In this document: one piece after another, positions 42,288 to 51,631 of the stretch
How positions within the stretch are numbered: the first letter of the stretch is position 1
How the letters are laid out: every line of letters starts with the position of its first letter
Source: Perlabentimonas sp034003245
Lineage (GTDB): Bacteria > Bacteroidota > Bacteroidia > Bacteroidales > Tenuifilaceae
Assembly (NCBI GenBank): GCA_034003245.1
Contig: JAVEYY010000021.1
Location: 1-64,000 of the forward strand
Length of the DNA: 64,000 nucleotides
Reading direction: 5' to 3'
The notes under the pieces: model-generated
Told to the model about the DNA's origin: nothing
Database searches by the model: none
The model's input: only the letters and a program-made list of their open reading frames with translations
Program-made: the position numbers and the translations under genes

Positions 42288-43529
42288 ATGAAAAAGGTAG
42301 TTGTAGCAATCTTCGTTTTATTAGTAATTGCAGCCATTGCATTTGTTTCCTTAAAGCCTTTCTTTGCCAACAAGTCGTTCGAGAAAGGCAACATGCTTGC
42401 CGATTCGGCACAGTATGATTTGGCCATCGACAAGTTTACCCGCGCCATCTGGTTCAAGAGCAAAATTGCCCCTTACTACTTTGCCCGCGGTAAAGCTTAC
42501 GCTGCGCTTAACAACGACCCAGTTGCAATCGAGGATTTCTCCCAGGCTATCGGTTTAAATCCAGGTGAATCGGACTACTACCTTTTCAGGGGGATTTCGC
42601 AGCGGAAGCTTAGAGCTCTCGATCAAGCCATGGAGGATTTAAACAAGGCCATTGAGCTAAACGATTCCAGTGCGAAGGCATTTTATCACCGAGGACTCCT
42701 TTACGCTTCGCTCAACCAGTACGATCAGGCGGTTAAGGACTACAACAGAAGCATTGAACTAGATGGTTCAAACATTGAAGCATTTTACAGCCGGGGCGAA
42801 ACTCGAGGAAATCTTGAAGATTTTATGGGCGCCATTGCCGACTACGATAAGATGATTGAGGGTGCCGATGCGCCAATTGATGCCTACAAGCAGCGAGGAA
42901 TCTTTAAGCTGAAAATTCAGGATTTTGAGGGCGCCGAAAGTGATTTATCGCGAGCTGCGGAGCTGGAAACCAACGACAAAGAGATCTTTTACCAGCTTGG
43001 CCAGGCCAAACACAACCTCAACAAGGTGGATGAATCCATTGAGCTGTTCAACAAAGCCCTAAAGCTCGACGCCAAGTACGACTTAGTTTATGGTGCCAGG
43101 GGTGGCGCTTATCTCAAGAAAGGAAATTACAAACTTTCCATCGCCGATTTTACCAAAGCTGTCGAGCTAAACCCAGATTACAAAAGAGCATACTACGGTC
43201 GTGGGATTGCCAAAGCGCTCTCGCAGGATTATGCTGGCTCAATTAAAGACTTTACCAAGGTTATTGAAATTGATAAGGATTTTGCCCAGGCTTACTACAA
43301 CAGAGCAGTATCGAAAGCAATCTTAGGACGACATAAGGAGGCTCTTCCCGACTATGACATTATTATTCAGCGCGACTCAAGAAATGCCGAAGCCTACTAC
43401 AATAGGGGTATCTCGCGGATGAACGTTCAGGATACCAAGGGTGCCTGCGAGGATTTCAAAAAAGCAGTGGACTTGAAATACCAACCCGCAGAGCCTATGC
43501 TAAAGATGTACTGCGGATCGCAGGGGTAA
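42288..43529 (+). CDS. Membrane-anchored TPR-repeat protein
   Basis: 413 residues. One hydrophobic segment (about 4-24) anchors it or serves as a signal. Eleven or so TPR units fill the rest, with repeated phrases such as AYYNRGISRM, AFYHRGLLYASLNQYDQAVKDYN and AYYGRGIAKAL at 34-residue spacing. TPRs mediate protein contacts, and no enzymatic domain is present. It is monocistronic between two terminators. Confidence 0.88.
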   Translation: MKKVVVAIFVLLVIAAIAFVSLKPFFANKSFEKGNMLADSAQYDLAIDKFTRAIWFKSKIAPYYFARGKAYAALNNDPVAIEDFSQAIGLNPGESDYYLFRGISQRKLRALDQAMEDLNKAIELNDSSAKAFYHRGLLYASLNQYDQAVKDYNRSIELDGSNIEAFYSRGETRGNLEDFMGAIADYDKMIEGADAPIDAYKQRGIFKLKIQDFEGAESDLSRAAELETNDKEIFYQLGQAKHNLNKVDESIELFNKALKLDAKYDLVYGARGGAYLKKGNYKLSIADFTKAVELNPDYKRAYYGRGIAKALSQDYAGSIKDFTKVIEIDKDFAQAYYNRAVSKAILGRHKEALPDYDIIIQRDSRNAEAYYNRGISRMNVQDTKGACEDFKKAVDLKYQPAEPMLKMYCGSQG

Positions 43530-43551
43530 GGTTTACCGTAACTTACTTATT

Positions 43552-43579
43552 AAGCGTGGCCAGTTGCCACGCTTTTTTT
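43552..43579 (+). terminator. Terminator of the TPR gene
   Basis: Stem AAGCGTGGC / GCCACGCTT with a 5-base loop and a T tract. It also faces the end of the convergent TonB receptor gene. Confidence 0.9.
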
Positions 43580-43610
43580 ACACCCAGAGAAGCAGTAGTA
43601 ATAATGAACT

Positions 43611-46007
43611 TTAGTGAAAAAATAGCCTTTTATACCAAGGTCTCTGTACTGTGTGTTCTTGCTTTTGGCGTTCTTTTTTATCGAAAAATATTTTATAGGA
43701 AAACGAGGGGATAATTGGAAAGTAACTTTTTTGATAAAGCCCTAACTCTTGGCTTTCGCTATCTGACATGGCAGACTTTTCGAGGTAAAAATAAAAGTAA
43801 GGGTTTTGGCGGTTATAGGCGTTGTATACAGAGAAAGTCCACTGAGAATTGTAGCCATTACGCGTATGAGTATTATACTGCAAACCAAGATCGAGACGAT
43901 GATAATTACGCATACGCGCACTGTTACGTTCTCCGTAAAGTAAAACTTCATATCCATCAAGGTCATTGGGAGTGGAACTTCTTATATAAGGGGCTTTGTG
44001 CCTACCTATAACTGGGGTAAAAGGTAGTCCTGTTTGGAAAACCCAGCTGGCTGTAAGCTGCATTTTTTTAGTAAGTTTACGAATTAAGCTAACTGTTGCC
44101 GAGTGAGGCCTATCGTATTCAAAAAGATACTCAATACCATTATTTATCTCGCTAAACTGGCGAGTTGTGTGCGACCATGTATAGCCAATAAAGCCCAACC
44201 AGTTGCCGTAGTTTTTCCTAACCAGCACCTCTAACCCTATGGCTTTACCCTTTCCTCCGGTTACCACTTTGTTACGCCAAAACCCATCGCCCATAAGGTT
44301 GGTGTATCCCTCGCGATAGTTAGCAAGGTTGCTAAGGTTTTTGCTGTAAATGCTTGTTTCAGCATCAAACATTCCGTTAGCAAAGTTCCCTTTCCACCCC
44401 ACTGCTAGCTGAGAGGTACTAGCATTTGGAATATCGGCACCCGCTGGCACCCACACCTCGTTGCTATTCACTTCGCCCGATGTAAAGAGTAGATGCGAGT
44501 GCTGGGAAGCCTGCATATAACTACAATTGAACTTGTTGTTTGAGTTAAGTTTAACGTCGAGGCTAAGCCGGGGCTCAAGCCCAATATGCGAGAAGCCATT
44601 GTTAGCAAAAACCACACTTCGCACCCCCGCCTGTAGTTCAAAAACACTTAGAAACTTAATATGATTCTTAAGATATAAAGCCGATTCGGTTGAGGTTATT
44701 GTAGGCTCACCAAAAATTTCGGTTTGCGTTGAGCTAACCATAGTGTTTGGGCTATGTAAAAGCAGTGTTGCTTGCATACCAGCATGTAAAGTCCAATTGG
44801 GTAGCAACTCGAATCGCCAACCCGATTTGAACGACATATCCTGTACCGATGAGCGAAACCTCATACTCTGAGAAATAGTATCGTTAAGAGATAAAATTGA
44901 GAATTGATTATTCTGACCTAGCCTATAACGAACGTAGGAAAGACTTTGGTTTGAGTATAGCTTTGGGGAATGCACCCTGTTCCAATGAGCCGACACCATC
45001 CAGTTACCCCAAATATTCCTCATATTAGAAAACTGCTGATTCTGGGAACTGGTGTAAGTGTTCTTAACACTCAAATAATCGTCGCCATGATAAACGTTTA
45101 AACTAAAAGAGTTCATGCCATTTGGCCGCCAAGTAAACTTACCATTTATATCATGAAAGCCATAGTAAAATTTATATTCACCATTATCAACAAGGCTAGT
45201 TGCCAAAAGCATAAGCGGATCGGTAAGGGTTTTTCGGCCCGTAACAATAAATGTTGAATTGGCAATTGGAGTAGGCCCCTCAATACTGGCCGATATATCG
45301 GTAAGCCCTAGGCTAAGGGTGCCCTTGGTATAGGCTGGATTTCCTTCACGCTGCGATATATCCATTATGGCAGAGAGTTTGCCACCGTACTTAGCCGGAA
45401 AACCACCTTTGTACACATCTATACTATTAATCATATCGGGATTAAAAACCGACATGAACCCGCCAAAGTGGTTTACGTATATTAGGGCAACGTTATCGAG
45501 CAGGTAAAGGTTCTCGCCGGGGTTTCCGCCCCTAACCAACACCAAACTCGACCCCTCGCTTTGTGTCTGTATTCCGGGCAGCAGCTGAATGGCTTTCATC
45601 ACATCAGGTTTTGCCCCAAGAGATGGAACCGACTGAAACTCGAGCTGGCTAAGAGTAGCCACATTAAAAGGTGGACGCCGAGTATGGTTTATCACCACTT
45701 CATCAATCTGATTACCGGGGCATAACAAAACCTCAACAAGCGTATCGTTCTTAAAATCAACCTTAAGCTTTTTAGTCGTATAACCAACGTATGACATCGT
45801 AATAGCGCCCCTACCCATTGGGATGATGCTAAAGTAGCCTTTGGCATTGGCAATGGCGGCTCGGCTAGTACCATCCTCAACTACATGTGCGCCAACTAGC
45901 ACCTCTCGCGATATACTATCGCGGATAAATCCGGATATTCGCACCTGAGAATACAAACTACCGCTAGATATCAGTAGCGCAACAAGCAGAAGTTTAATGT
46001 AACGCAT
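43611..46007 (-). CDS. TonB-dependent receptor (uptake module 1)
   Basis: 798 residues. A signal peptide (LLLVALLISSGSLYS) is followed by a carboxypeptidase-regulatory-like beta-sandwich (about 22-105), the plug (about 110-220) and a 22-strand-type barrel. The plug contains SLGAKPDVMKAIQLLPGIQ and RGGNPGENLYLLDN. Receptors of this type bring large or scarce nutrients across the outer membrane using TonB energy. It is the last gene of a module in which a small outer-membrane protein and a DUF4249 lipoprotein precede it. It is closely similar to the receptor at 49160 and more distantly to that at 54409. Ligand unknown. Confidence 0.9.
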   Translation of the reverse strand: MRYIKLLLVALLISSGSLYSQVRISGFIRDSISREVLVGAHVVEDGTSRAAIANAKGYFSIIPMGRGAITMSYVGYTTKKLKVDFKNDTLVEVLLCPGNQIDEVVINHTRRPPFNVATLSQLEFQSVPSLGAKPDVMKAIQLLPGIQTQSEGSSLVLVRGGNPGENLYLLDNVALIYVNHFGGFMSVFNPDMINSIDVYKGGFPAKYGGKLSAIMDISQREGNPAYTKGTLSLGLTDISASIEGPTPIANSTFIVTGRKTLTDPLMLLATSLVDNGEYKFYYGFHDINGKFTWRPNGMNSFSLNVYHGDDYLSVKNTYTSSQNQQFSNMRNIWGNWMVSAHWNRVHSPKLYSNQSLSYVRYRLGQNNQFSILSLNDTISQSMRFRSSVQDMSFKSGWRFELLPNWTLHAGMQATLLLHSPNTMVSSTQTEIFGEPTITSTESALYLKNHIKFLSVFELQAGVRSVVFANNGFSHIGLEPRLSLDVKLNSNNKFNCSYMQASQHSHLLFTSGEVNSNEVWVPAGADIPNASTSQLAVGWKGNFANGMFDAETSIYSKNLSNLANYREGYTNLMGDGFWRNKVVTGGKGKAIGLEVLVRKNYGNWLGFIGYTWSHTTRQFSEINNGIEYLFEYDRPHSATVSLIRKLTKKMQLTASWVFQTGLPFTPVIGRHKAPYIRSSTPNDLDGYEVLLYGERNSARMRNYHRLDLGLQYNTHTRNGYNSQWTFSVYNAYNRQNPYFYFYLEKSAMSDSESQELGLYQKSYFPIIPSFSYKIFFDKKERQKQEHTVQRPWYKRLFFH

Positions 46008-46053
46008 TCTTTATACAATAAGCAATTAATTACAATACGGTTTTGGCTGCATT

Positions 46054-46914
46054 CTATTGTGGAGAAATGGTATCGGAAACCGCCTTGGAGTATCCGACAA
46101 AAATGCCGCAACCTCCCTTTACGTTTGAATAAAGCGGGATTGCAGGTAAAGCACCCGTAAAAAAATCGGGGTATAGCGCATCGGTATAAAGCGAGAGCTG
46201 CTTTTTATAGCTATAGTAATGCTTGCATACCGAGCGTAGCTCAACAACAATTGGAGTATCGTCCTCAATTTGGAGGTTAATATGCATAGTGTAGGTATCT
46301 GTAGGCACAAACTCTGTACTAAAAAGGATCAAATCAAGCCCCTCGCTAAGGAGCACAGGGTCATTAATATTAGCGGGATTAATGCGCCTTTCACTATCGC
46401 TCCATACAACAACCTCAAGATATCTTGTATCGTGCTTACTAAAAGTAACCTCAACTGCATTTTGTAAATCGCCCCAGTAGTTAAACCAAGCGTTCTTAAT
46501 AAACTTAACGTTCTCTATGGGTGCAGCCAAGGGAACAACGGTTGTCGCCGTAACCAGATCGTAGCCTGGGACGTTTACCTCGCATTTATACTCGTTTCCC
46601 TCCTGCGCTTCGGTAGACGAGTTGTATAAACCTTTGCTTGTATGCTCAAGGGTTTCGAGCAGATGACCATTTTCATACAAATGCACTTGGGCATTGGTTA
46701 CATCGGTTAGCTGAGCCGAGTCGATACTACCCGACAACGAAATATGCACCCACACCGGTTTTCCTGCTTCAACTATTCCACTGATAGTTGGTTTGGGGGG
46801 ATGACTGGGAAATTCCCAATCTACCTCTTTCTCGCATGAGGGCATGGTAACAACCAATACAAAATAGACAAATATACAGGCAAGTAAGTAATATAAAGGC
46901 TTAGTGCTATTCAT
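46054..46914 (-). CDS. DUF4249 lipoprotein (uptake module 1)
   Basis: 286 residues. Lipobox MPSC after a hydrophobic segment, then a beta-rich protein with PTISGIVEAGKPVWVHISLS and VTNAQVHLYENG, the recurring opening of DUF4249 domains. Its function is not established. It is encoded 46 bases before its receptor. By position, its role may resemble that of SusD, the surface lipoprotein that works with SusC receptors, but there is no sequence similarity to SusD visible here. Confidence 0.8.
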   Translation of the reverse strand: MNSTKPLYYLLACIFVYFVLVVTMPSCEKEVDWEFPSHPPKPTISGIVEAGKPVWVHISLSGSIDSAQLTDVTNAQVHLYENGHLLETLEHTSKGLYNSSTEAQEGNEYKCEVNVPGYDLVTATTVVPLAAPIENVKFIKNAWFNYWGDLQNAVEVTFSKHDTRYLEVVVWSDSERRINPANINDPVLLSEGLDLILFSTEFVPTDTYTMHINLQIEDDTPIVVELRSVCKHYYSYKKQLSLYTDALYPDFFTGALPAIPLYSNVKGGCGIFVGYSKAVSDTISPQ

Positions 46915-46923
46915 ATATGAATA

Positions 46924-47508
46924 TTAAAACTTAACCGTTAAACCGTACCTTAGGCAAGACTCTATGTTATACTCTTCAGGCCGATTATTAAATCCATACT
47001 CAACAAAAGCGCCCCAGTATGGGGTAATGTAATAACTAAGCCCTCCGTAAAGTCCGTAATCGGCCCCATGCCCTTTGTAAACGCTACCCTCAGGTGCTGC
47101 CAGGCTAAGACCTCCAAATTTTGCTGATAAATACACATCAAATCGAGGTTCGGCACTATTGGCAATAAGAGGTAAAAGGTGAAAATTGGCAGTAATACCA
47201 TAAGTGAATGCATTGGAGTATATAAAAGTGCCCGGGGATATTTGATTATTTGAAGATTCAGTCTCCTCGGTATTTAAAAAATTAACAAATCTACTATACC
47301 CCAGGTAGCCTCCAAACTCAAAAAAATTTGTACCGCCATAAGTCGCTTCTAACCTAAAATTGCCCAGCGAAAGATTATAGTCTGATTGCAAATACTTTGG
47401 CGTGATACTGTGGCCAAATTTTAAGTTATTGCGCTTGCAAAGGTAATTCTCCTGTGCTTGAGTTAGGTTTACAGTCAAGATTATCAAAACAAATGTGAAA
47501 AACTTCAT
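46924..47508 (-). CDS. Small outer-membrane beta-barrel-like protein (module 1)
   Basis: 194 residues with a signal peptide (FTFVLIILTVNLTQAQ). The mature part alternates polar and aromatic residues (FFEFGGYLGYSRFV, then YGLYGGLSYYITPYWGAFVEYGF) and ends in Phe, as outer-membrane barrels do. About eight strands could fit. It is homologous by eye to the two small proteins of module 2 (52555 and 53115), with shared GHSxTPK and YGLNxNFHxLPL-like phrases. Ten bases separate it from the DUF4249 gene. Its promoter lies about 480 bases upstream. Confidence 0.75.
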   Translation of the reverse strand: MKFFTFVLIILTVNLTQAQENYLCKRNNLKFGHSITPKYLQSDYNLSLGNFRLEATYGGTNFFEFGGYLGYSRFVNFLNTEETESSNNQISPGTFIYSNAFTYGITANFHLLPLIANSAEPRFDVYLSAKFGGLSLAAPEGSVYKGHGADYGLYGGLSYYITPYWGAFVEYGFNNRPEEYNIESCLRYGLTVKF

Positions 47509-47552
47509 ATTATATTTTACTTAGTTAATTTGTTACGTTAAAGATAAGAAGT

Positions 47553-47605
47553 AAAGAGGCATTTCTAATTCAATTAAATAATAAGCACTTAAACAATGCC
47601 TCTTT
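47553..47605. repeat. Inverted repeat in the module 1 leader
   Basis: The 11-bp arms AAAGAGGCATT and AATGCCTCTTT are separated by 31 bases. They lie in the untranslated leader of the small barrel gene and could form a stem in the mRNA. A terminator or attenuator role is possible but unproven. Confidence 0.5.
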
Positions 47606-47717
47606 AAACTATTAATTATTCAAGTAGATGGGGATTAAAAGTTCTCTCCGCAACTACCTGTCCTCTATGGTTTTTACCCCACATATCATAAGCCAGAATT
47701 GTCTGATTGGGTTGGCC

Positions 47718-47792
47718 TCACCTCCCTGAGTGATTTAGCAGTTGTTCTATGGGGGTGGGGCATTTTTGGGGCCAGTTTTTATAAGGGTTCAT
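47718..47792 (-). CDS. Leader ORF in module 1 (24 residues)
   Basis: ATG to TGA, 24 residues beginning MNPYKNWPQK and ending NHSGR. A very strong Shine-Dalgarno sequence (AAGGAGGGAGG) ends 4 bases before the ATG, exceptional in this phylum. The copy at 58579-58653 keeps frame, length and site. The repeat ends 7 bases after the stop codon. It sits in the long leader of module 1 and could be a regulatory leader peptide. Confidence 0.45.
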   Translation of the reverse strand: MNPYKNWPQKCPTPIEQLLNHSGR

Positions 47793-47984
47793 TTGACCTC
47801 CCTCCTTTATTTGCTTTAGGGCTAAGGTTATCCCTGTATCAAGTAGTTTACCCTATAATTCCGGGGCGGTATCAACCCCGTCATTTGGTCAATTGCCTTG
47901 CAACAACCTATGATTAAGCGTTATAATATTTTTTCCTTGCAAGTAAATATATATTAGGTGTATTTTTACACGTGTAAATGTAGA

Positions 47985-48041
47985 CAAACATAATATTTAC
48001 AAGTGACATTACCCCCCCCCTATAGATTATGTTATATAACA
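47985..48041 (-). promoter_or_regulatory. G-tract promoter of uptake module 1
   Basis: Read on the minus strand: the palindrome TGTTATATAACA (48041-48030), 9 nt, nine G (48020-48012), exactly 19 nt, then the -7 box TATGTTTG (47992-47985). The G-tract occupies the -33 position. The same layout occurs at 53922-53979 and 58846-58899. Confidence 0.7.
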
Positions 48042-48121
48042 CATCTCACTTTCAGAGGGAGAGTCTCCCCTCAAAGCACATAAACGATCTAGAAAGGATT
48101 AGTAATTAGATGGCTTAGGGT

Positions 48122-48958
48122 CTATAGCCCTCGCCTACGAATATTCCAGTTTAGGATTGCCAGCGATAGTCCCACCAAAACCATGCCCAGTATGGCAATT
48201 AGCGTGGGGTGCTCGTTGGATAAAATTAGCCAACTAAGCACGGCACCTAGCACAGGAATTATAAATTTCCACATGTTAAGGGTTGATAACTTTACACCCG
48301 GACGCTTTAATAATGTGTACCATATTGATATAGCTGCAGCCGAAAGAAAACTTAGCCAGCCCAACGAGAGCCAGTACTCGAGCGGGAATGGCCCTGAATG
48401 AAAATTTTCGGTTATCAACCCTAATACAAAAAGCATGGCTCCGCCAAATATCATGGAGAACGAGCTTAGCACCAGCGGTGGAATATGACGCTTATCCTTA
48501 GCAACCAACATATTCCCAAATCCCGACAGCAGGTTATTGGCAATTAGGATAAGAATCCCCACGCTCACCATGGTTCCAGCTGCACCCATCTGCTTGCGGC
48601 CAAGGCTAATTATTACAATGCCCAGCAAGCCCACCAGAATACTTGCCACCTTGCGGCTATTTAGCGTATCGCCAGGCATAAAGAAATGGGCAACAATGGC
48701 AATGAAAAGTGGCCCGGAACCAATAATCATAGCGCCCAGCGCTCCGGGAACCATATCAACGCCTTTGTAAAACAGGGCGTACTGCAGAAAGGTTTGCACA
48801 AAACCCACAAGCAATATCTTGGGAATGTTTAGTTTGGCAACGATAAGTTTTGCCCGTAAGTCGGGAATAAAGGGAATAATAAGTAGTCCCGACAGGAAAA
48901 AGCGAATCCCTGCAAACTGAAAGGGTGTCGTATATTTTAGGCCAATCTTAATGCCCAC
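48122..48958 (-). CDS. EamA-family transporter, copy A, 5'-damaged
   Basis: 278 residues from a GTG. It is a drug/metabolite-type transporter with two EamA repeats, and about nine membrane helices remain. The sister gene at 58980 has 25 more residues (a first helix ILWSTAFVG). Here the upstream frame is intact in sequence (IFLAIVACILWSTAFV), but a 5-base deletion and the change of the TTG start to TTT leave no ordinary start codon for it. The protein may therefore be truncated, or the gene may be decaying. It follows the module 2 receptor on the same strand. Substrate unknown. Confidence 0.75.
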   Translation of the reverse strand: MGIKIGLKYTTPFQFAGIRFFLSGLLIIPFIPDLRAKLIVAKLNIPKILLVGFVQTFLQYALFYKGVDMVPGALGAMIIGSGPLFIAIVAHFFMPGDTLNSRKVASILVGLLGIVIISLGRKQMGAAGTMVSVGILILIANNLLSGFGNMLVAKDKRHIPPLVLSSFSMIFGGAMLFVLGLITENFHSGPFPLEYWLSLGWLSFLSAAAISIWYTLLKRPGVKLSTLNMWKFIIPVLGAVLSWLILSNEHPTLIAILGMVLVGLSLAILNWNIRRRGL

Positions 48959-49087
48959 AAAAGCTGTTGACCACAGTATGCAAGCAACAATGGCGAGGAA
49001 AATGGTTGAGAAATGTTTTAATTTTAAAGATGTGGTACCATTAAGTTTGAAACCACGTTTTTTGGGGTGGTTATTATAATATTCACA

Positions 49088-49118
49088 GGGTTACTATCCG
49101 CTAAGCAGATAGCAACCC
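49088..49118 (-). terminator. Hairpin after the module 2 receptor
   Basis: Arms GGGTTaCTATC / GATAGcAACCC with one mismatch and a 9-base loop. It lacks a T tract, so termination is uncertain. Confidence 0.35.
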
Positions 49119-49159
49119 CATAAGTAAAGAGAAGAATTATTCAATATTAAACTTCAGCA

Positions 49160-51631
49160 TTACTCATCAAAATACATCCAGTTTCTCCCTCTCCCTTGCT
49201 CCTTCCTTTGTTCTTTTCGCTCCTGCTTTCTTTTTGATTTTATCTGGCGGAAGGCCTTAATATCATCAAAAAAGACCTTGTACGAAATGGTGGGGAGAAT
49301 AGGGAAAAAACTCAACTGGTAAAGAGAGTAAGGTTCTGCGTCATTAAAACCTAATTGTGGAATACGAGTATTGTACTGTTCAGTATCGTGCGTAAACATA
49401 TAGCTGTAAGGATTTTGCCTGTTGTAGGCATTGTACACGGCAAATGTCCACTGCGCCTTGTTCCCATACTTGGTTTGGGTTGTGTAATTTAGCGCTAAAT
49501 CGAGGCGATGGTAAAATCGCATACGCTCGCTATTCCTCTCTCCATAAATAAATGCCTCGTAGTAGTAGGTATCATCGCCCCGACTTGTTAGGCTTGGTAC
49601 ATAAGCCCTACCATAAACGGGCGTAAAGGGTAAACCCGACTGGAGCACCCACGAAGCACTGAGTGACATCTTATCGCTAATTTTGTGATTAAGGGTAAGC
49701 GAAAGGTTATGCGGCCGATCGTAATCGAACAAATACTGCTTTCCATCATTTATATTGGGATATTTACGAGTTGACTGCGACCAGCTATACCCCATGAAAC
49801 CAGTCCAATTGCCCCGTGTTTTACGCACAAACAGCTCCACGCCATAGGCCTCGCCCTCGCCCCCTGCCTCTACCTTGTTGCGCCAATTGCCATCGCCCAT
49901 TAGCGATGTGTACCCCTCGCGATAGGTGGCAATATTACGCAATGTTTTGTGATATGCGCTCACCTCAACATCCCACATCCCCTTGCCAAAAAAGCCACGC
50001 CAGCCTGCTGCAACCTGCTGGGTTGATGCAGGGCTAATTCCATTCCCTGCCGGCACCCACACCTCGTTGCTCATTATTTCGCCCTGGGTAAATAGCAGGT
50101 GCGAGAATTGATTGGCCTTCATGTAGCTAGCGTTAAGGGTATGGTTAGCCCCTACATGGATGTTGAGGTTTGCCCTGGGCTCAATTTTAAATTTGCTGTA
50201 CTGCTCCGATACGTATCCCGCAGCACGTGCCCCTATGCGCAATGAAAGTATTTTGGGGAACTCTAGCTTGGCCTCGGAATATGCCGATGGTTCAAGCGTA
50301 TTTATGGTAGGCTGACTAGTTGCTGCCGGATTGTTCGATATGTATATATTATTGGGATTGTACCTAAGGTATGCAGTGTGAAGGCCAAAATCGACACCCA
50401 AATTTTCGTGAAATTCAGCTGTTAAATCCCACTTATAGGAGATGTCCTGTACTATGGATTTAAAGTTTCGCTTAAACTCAAACTTTGAATCGGGGTCGGT
50501 GTTAGTATAATTCTGGTTATTTTTTAACCTATAGCGCACAAACGAAAGGCTTTGCGTAGAGTATAAACTAGGGCTGTGCACTCGGCTCCAACGGGCGGAT
50601 AGCAACCAGTTTCCCCACACATTTGAGAGCCGTGCCCTTTCGCTACCCGAATTACTGCGGTTATAGTACCACCAGTTTATGTAGTCATCGCCCTGATAAA
50701 GATTTACGCTTAGGGTGTTTTTTGTATCGGGTCGCCAAGTAAATTTCCCATTAACATCATGAAAACCGTACGACAGTATATAATCGCCTCCACCCGAAAT
50801 CTTACTGGCTAATGCAAGTAATGGGTCAACCAGCGTTTTTCGACCAGCAACAATAAAGGTTGAATTTTTTATTGGGGTGGGTCCTTCAAGCAGAAAAGAG
50901 GCATCGGTTATGCCAATGCTGTATGCTCCCTTTAGTTTGTTAACATTACCCTGACGTTGGGCAATATCCATAATTGACGACAGCTTGCCTCCGTAACAGG
51001 ATGGAAATCCGCCCTTATACACCTTAATGTTATTAATAATATCGGAATTAAAAACCGAGGTAAATCCGCCCAAATGGTTTACATAAATTAGCGCAATATT
51101 ATCGAACAGGTAAAGGTTCTCGCCCGGATTGCCACCACGCACCAGAATGGTGCTTGAGCCCTCGTTCTGCGACTGTATGCCGGGGAGCAGCTGAATGGCC
51201 TTCATCACATCGGGCTTTGCCCCCAGCGAGGGCAGCTGCTGCAGCTCCAGGTTGCTAAGCGATGCCACGCTATGTGTATGTCGCTTGGTATGGGTTACCA
51301 CCACCTCGTCGATACTATTCTGTGGGTGCAAGAGTATAGTTACGAGCGAATCGGTTGGCGTATTAAGGTTTATTGCCACTGGCTTATAGCCAACAAATGA
51401 TACTGTTAGCTTGCTGTTAGCCTGCACATTGATGCTGAAATAGCCAGTGTTATCGGTGGGGACTACCCGCATACGGGTGCTATCAACTATATGTGCTCCC
51501 ACCAGCACCTCGCGCGTGAGGCTATCGCGGACAAATCCGGCAATACGCTGCTGAGCAACCACAGAAAAGTTTACGCTACAAAGTAATGCTGATGCTATGA
51601 GGTATTTAAAAATCTTCACAATGCTTACCAT
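49160..51631 (-). CDS. TonB-dependent receptor (uptake module 2)
   Basis: 823 residues from the ATG at 51631; a TTG nine bases upstream is less likely. It has the same order as the module 1 receptor: signal peptide, carboxypeptidase-regulatory-like domain, plug with SLGAKPDVMKAIQLLPGIQ and RGGNPGENLYLFDN, then barrel. The two are clearly recent paralogues, with long shared stretches such as HRLDL and VYNAYNRQNPY near the end. This copy has an extra basic C-terminal tail (KSKRKQERKEQRKEQ). Its start overlaps the DUF4249 gene by 26 bases, implying coupled translation. Confidence 0.9.
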   Translation of the reverse strand: MVSIVKIFKYLIASALLCSVNFSVVAQQRIAGFVRDSLTREVLVGAHIVDSTRMRVVPTDNTGYFSINVQANSKLTVSFVGYKPVAINLNTPTDSLVTILLHPQNSIDEVVVTHTKRHTHSVASLSNLELQQLPSLGAKPDVMKAIQLLPGIQSQNEGSSTILVRGGNPGENLYLFDNIALIYVNHLGGFTSVFNSDIINNIKVYKGGFPSCYGGKLSSIMDIAQRQGNVNKLKGAYSIGITDASFLLEGPTPIKNSTFIVAGRKTLVDPLLALASKISGGGDYILSYGFHDVNGKFTWRPDTKNTLSVNLYQGDDYINWWYYNRSNSGSERARLSNVWGNWLLSARWSRVHSPSLYSTQSLSFVRYRLKNNQNYTNTDPDSKFEFKRNFKSIVQDISYKWDLTAEFHENLGVDFGLHTAYLRYNPNNIYISNNPAATSQPTINTLEPSAYSEAKLEFPKILSLRIGARAAGYVSEQYSKFKIEPRANLNIHVGANHTLNASYMKANQFSHLLFTQGEIMSNEVWVPAGNGISPASTQQVAAGWRGFFGKGMWDVEVSAYHKTLRNIATYREGYTSLMGDGNWRNKVEAGGEGEAYGVELFVRKTRGNWTGFMGYSWSQSTRKYPNINDGKQYLFDYDRPHNLSLTLNHKISDKMSLSASWVLQSGLPFTPVYGRAYVPSLTSRGDDTYYYEAFIYGERNSERMRFYHRLDLALNYTTQTKYGNKAQWTFAVYNAYNRQNPYSYMFTHDTEQYNTRIPQLGFNDAEPYSLYQLSFFPILPTISYKVFFDDIKAFRQIKSKRKQERKEQRKEQGRGRNWMYFDE

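Larger units (their letters stand above)
47711..49025. repeat. 1.3-kb direct repeat, copy A
   Basis: Nearly identical to 58572-59888 and in the same orientation. It spans a leader ORF, a promoter with a G-tract, the sequence after EamA and the EamA gene itself. The match starts sharply at gttggcctca and fades after ttaatttt. Differences are scattered single bases plus a 5-base deletion at the EamA 5' end. Confidence 0.92.

Noticed and set aside
47699..47917. 72-residue plus-strand frame
   Set aside because: It lies antisense to the promoter leader in the 1.3-kb repeat and has no homologue-like features; the copy at 58572 does not preserve the frame.
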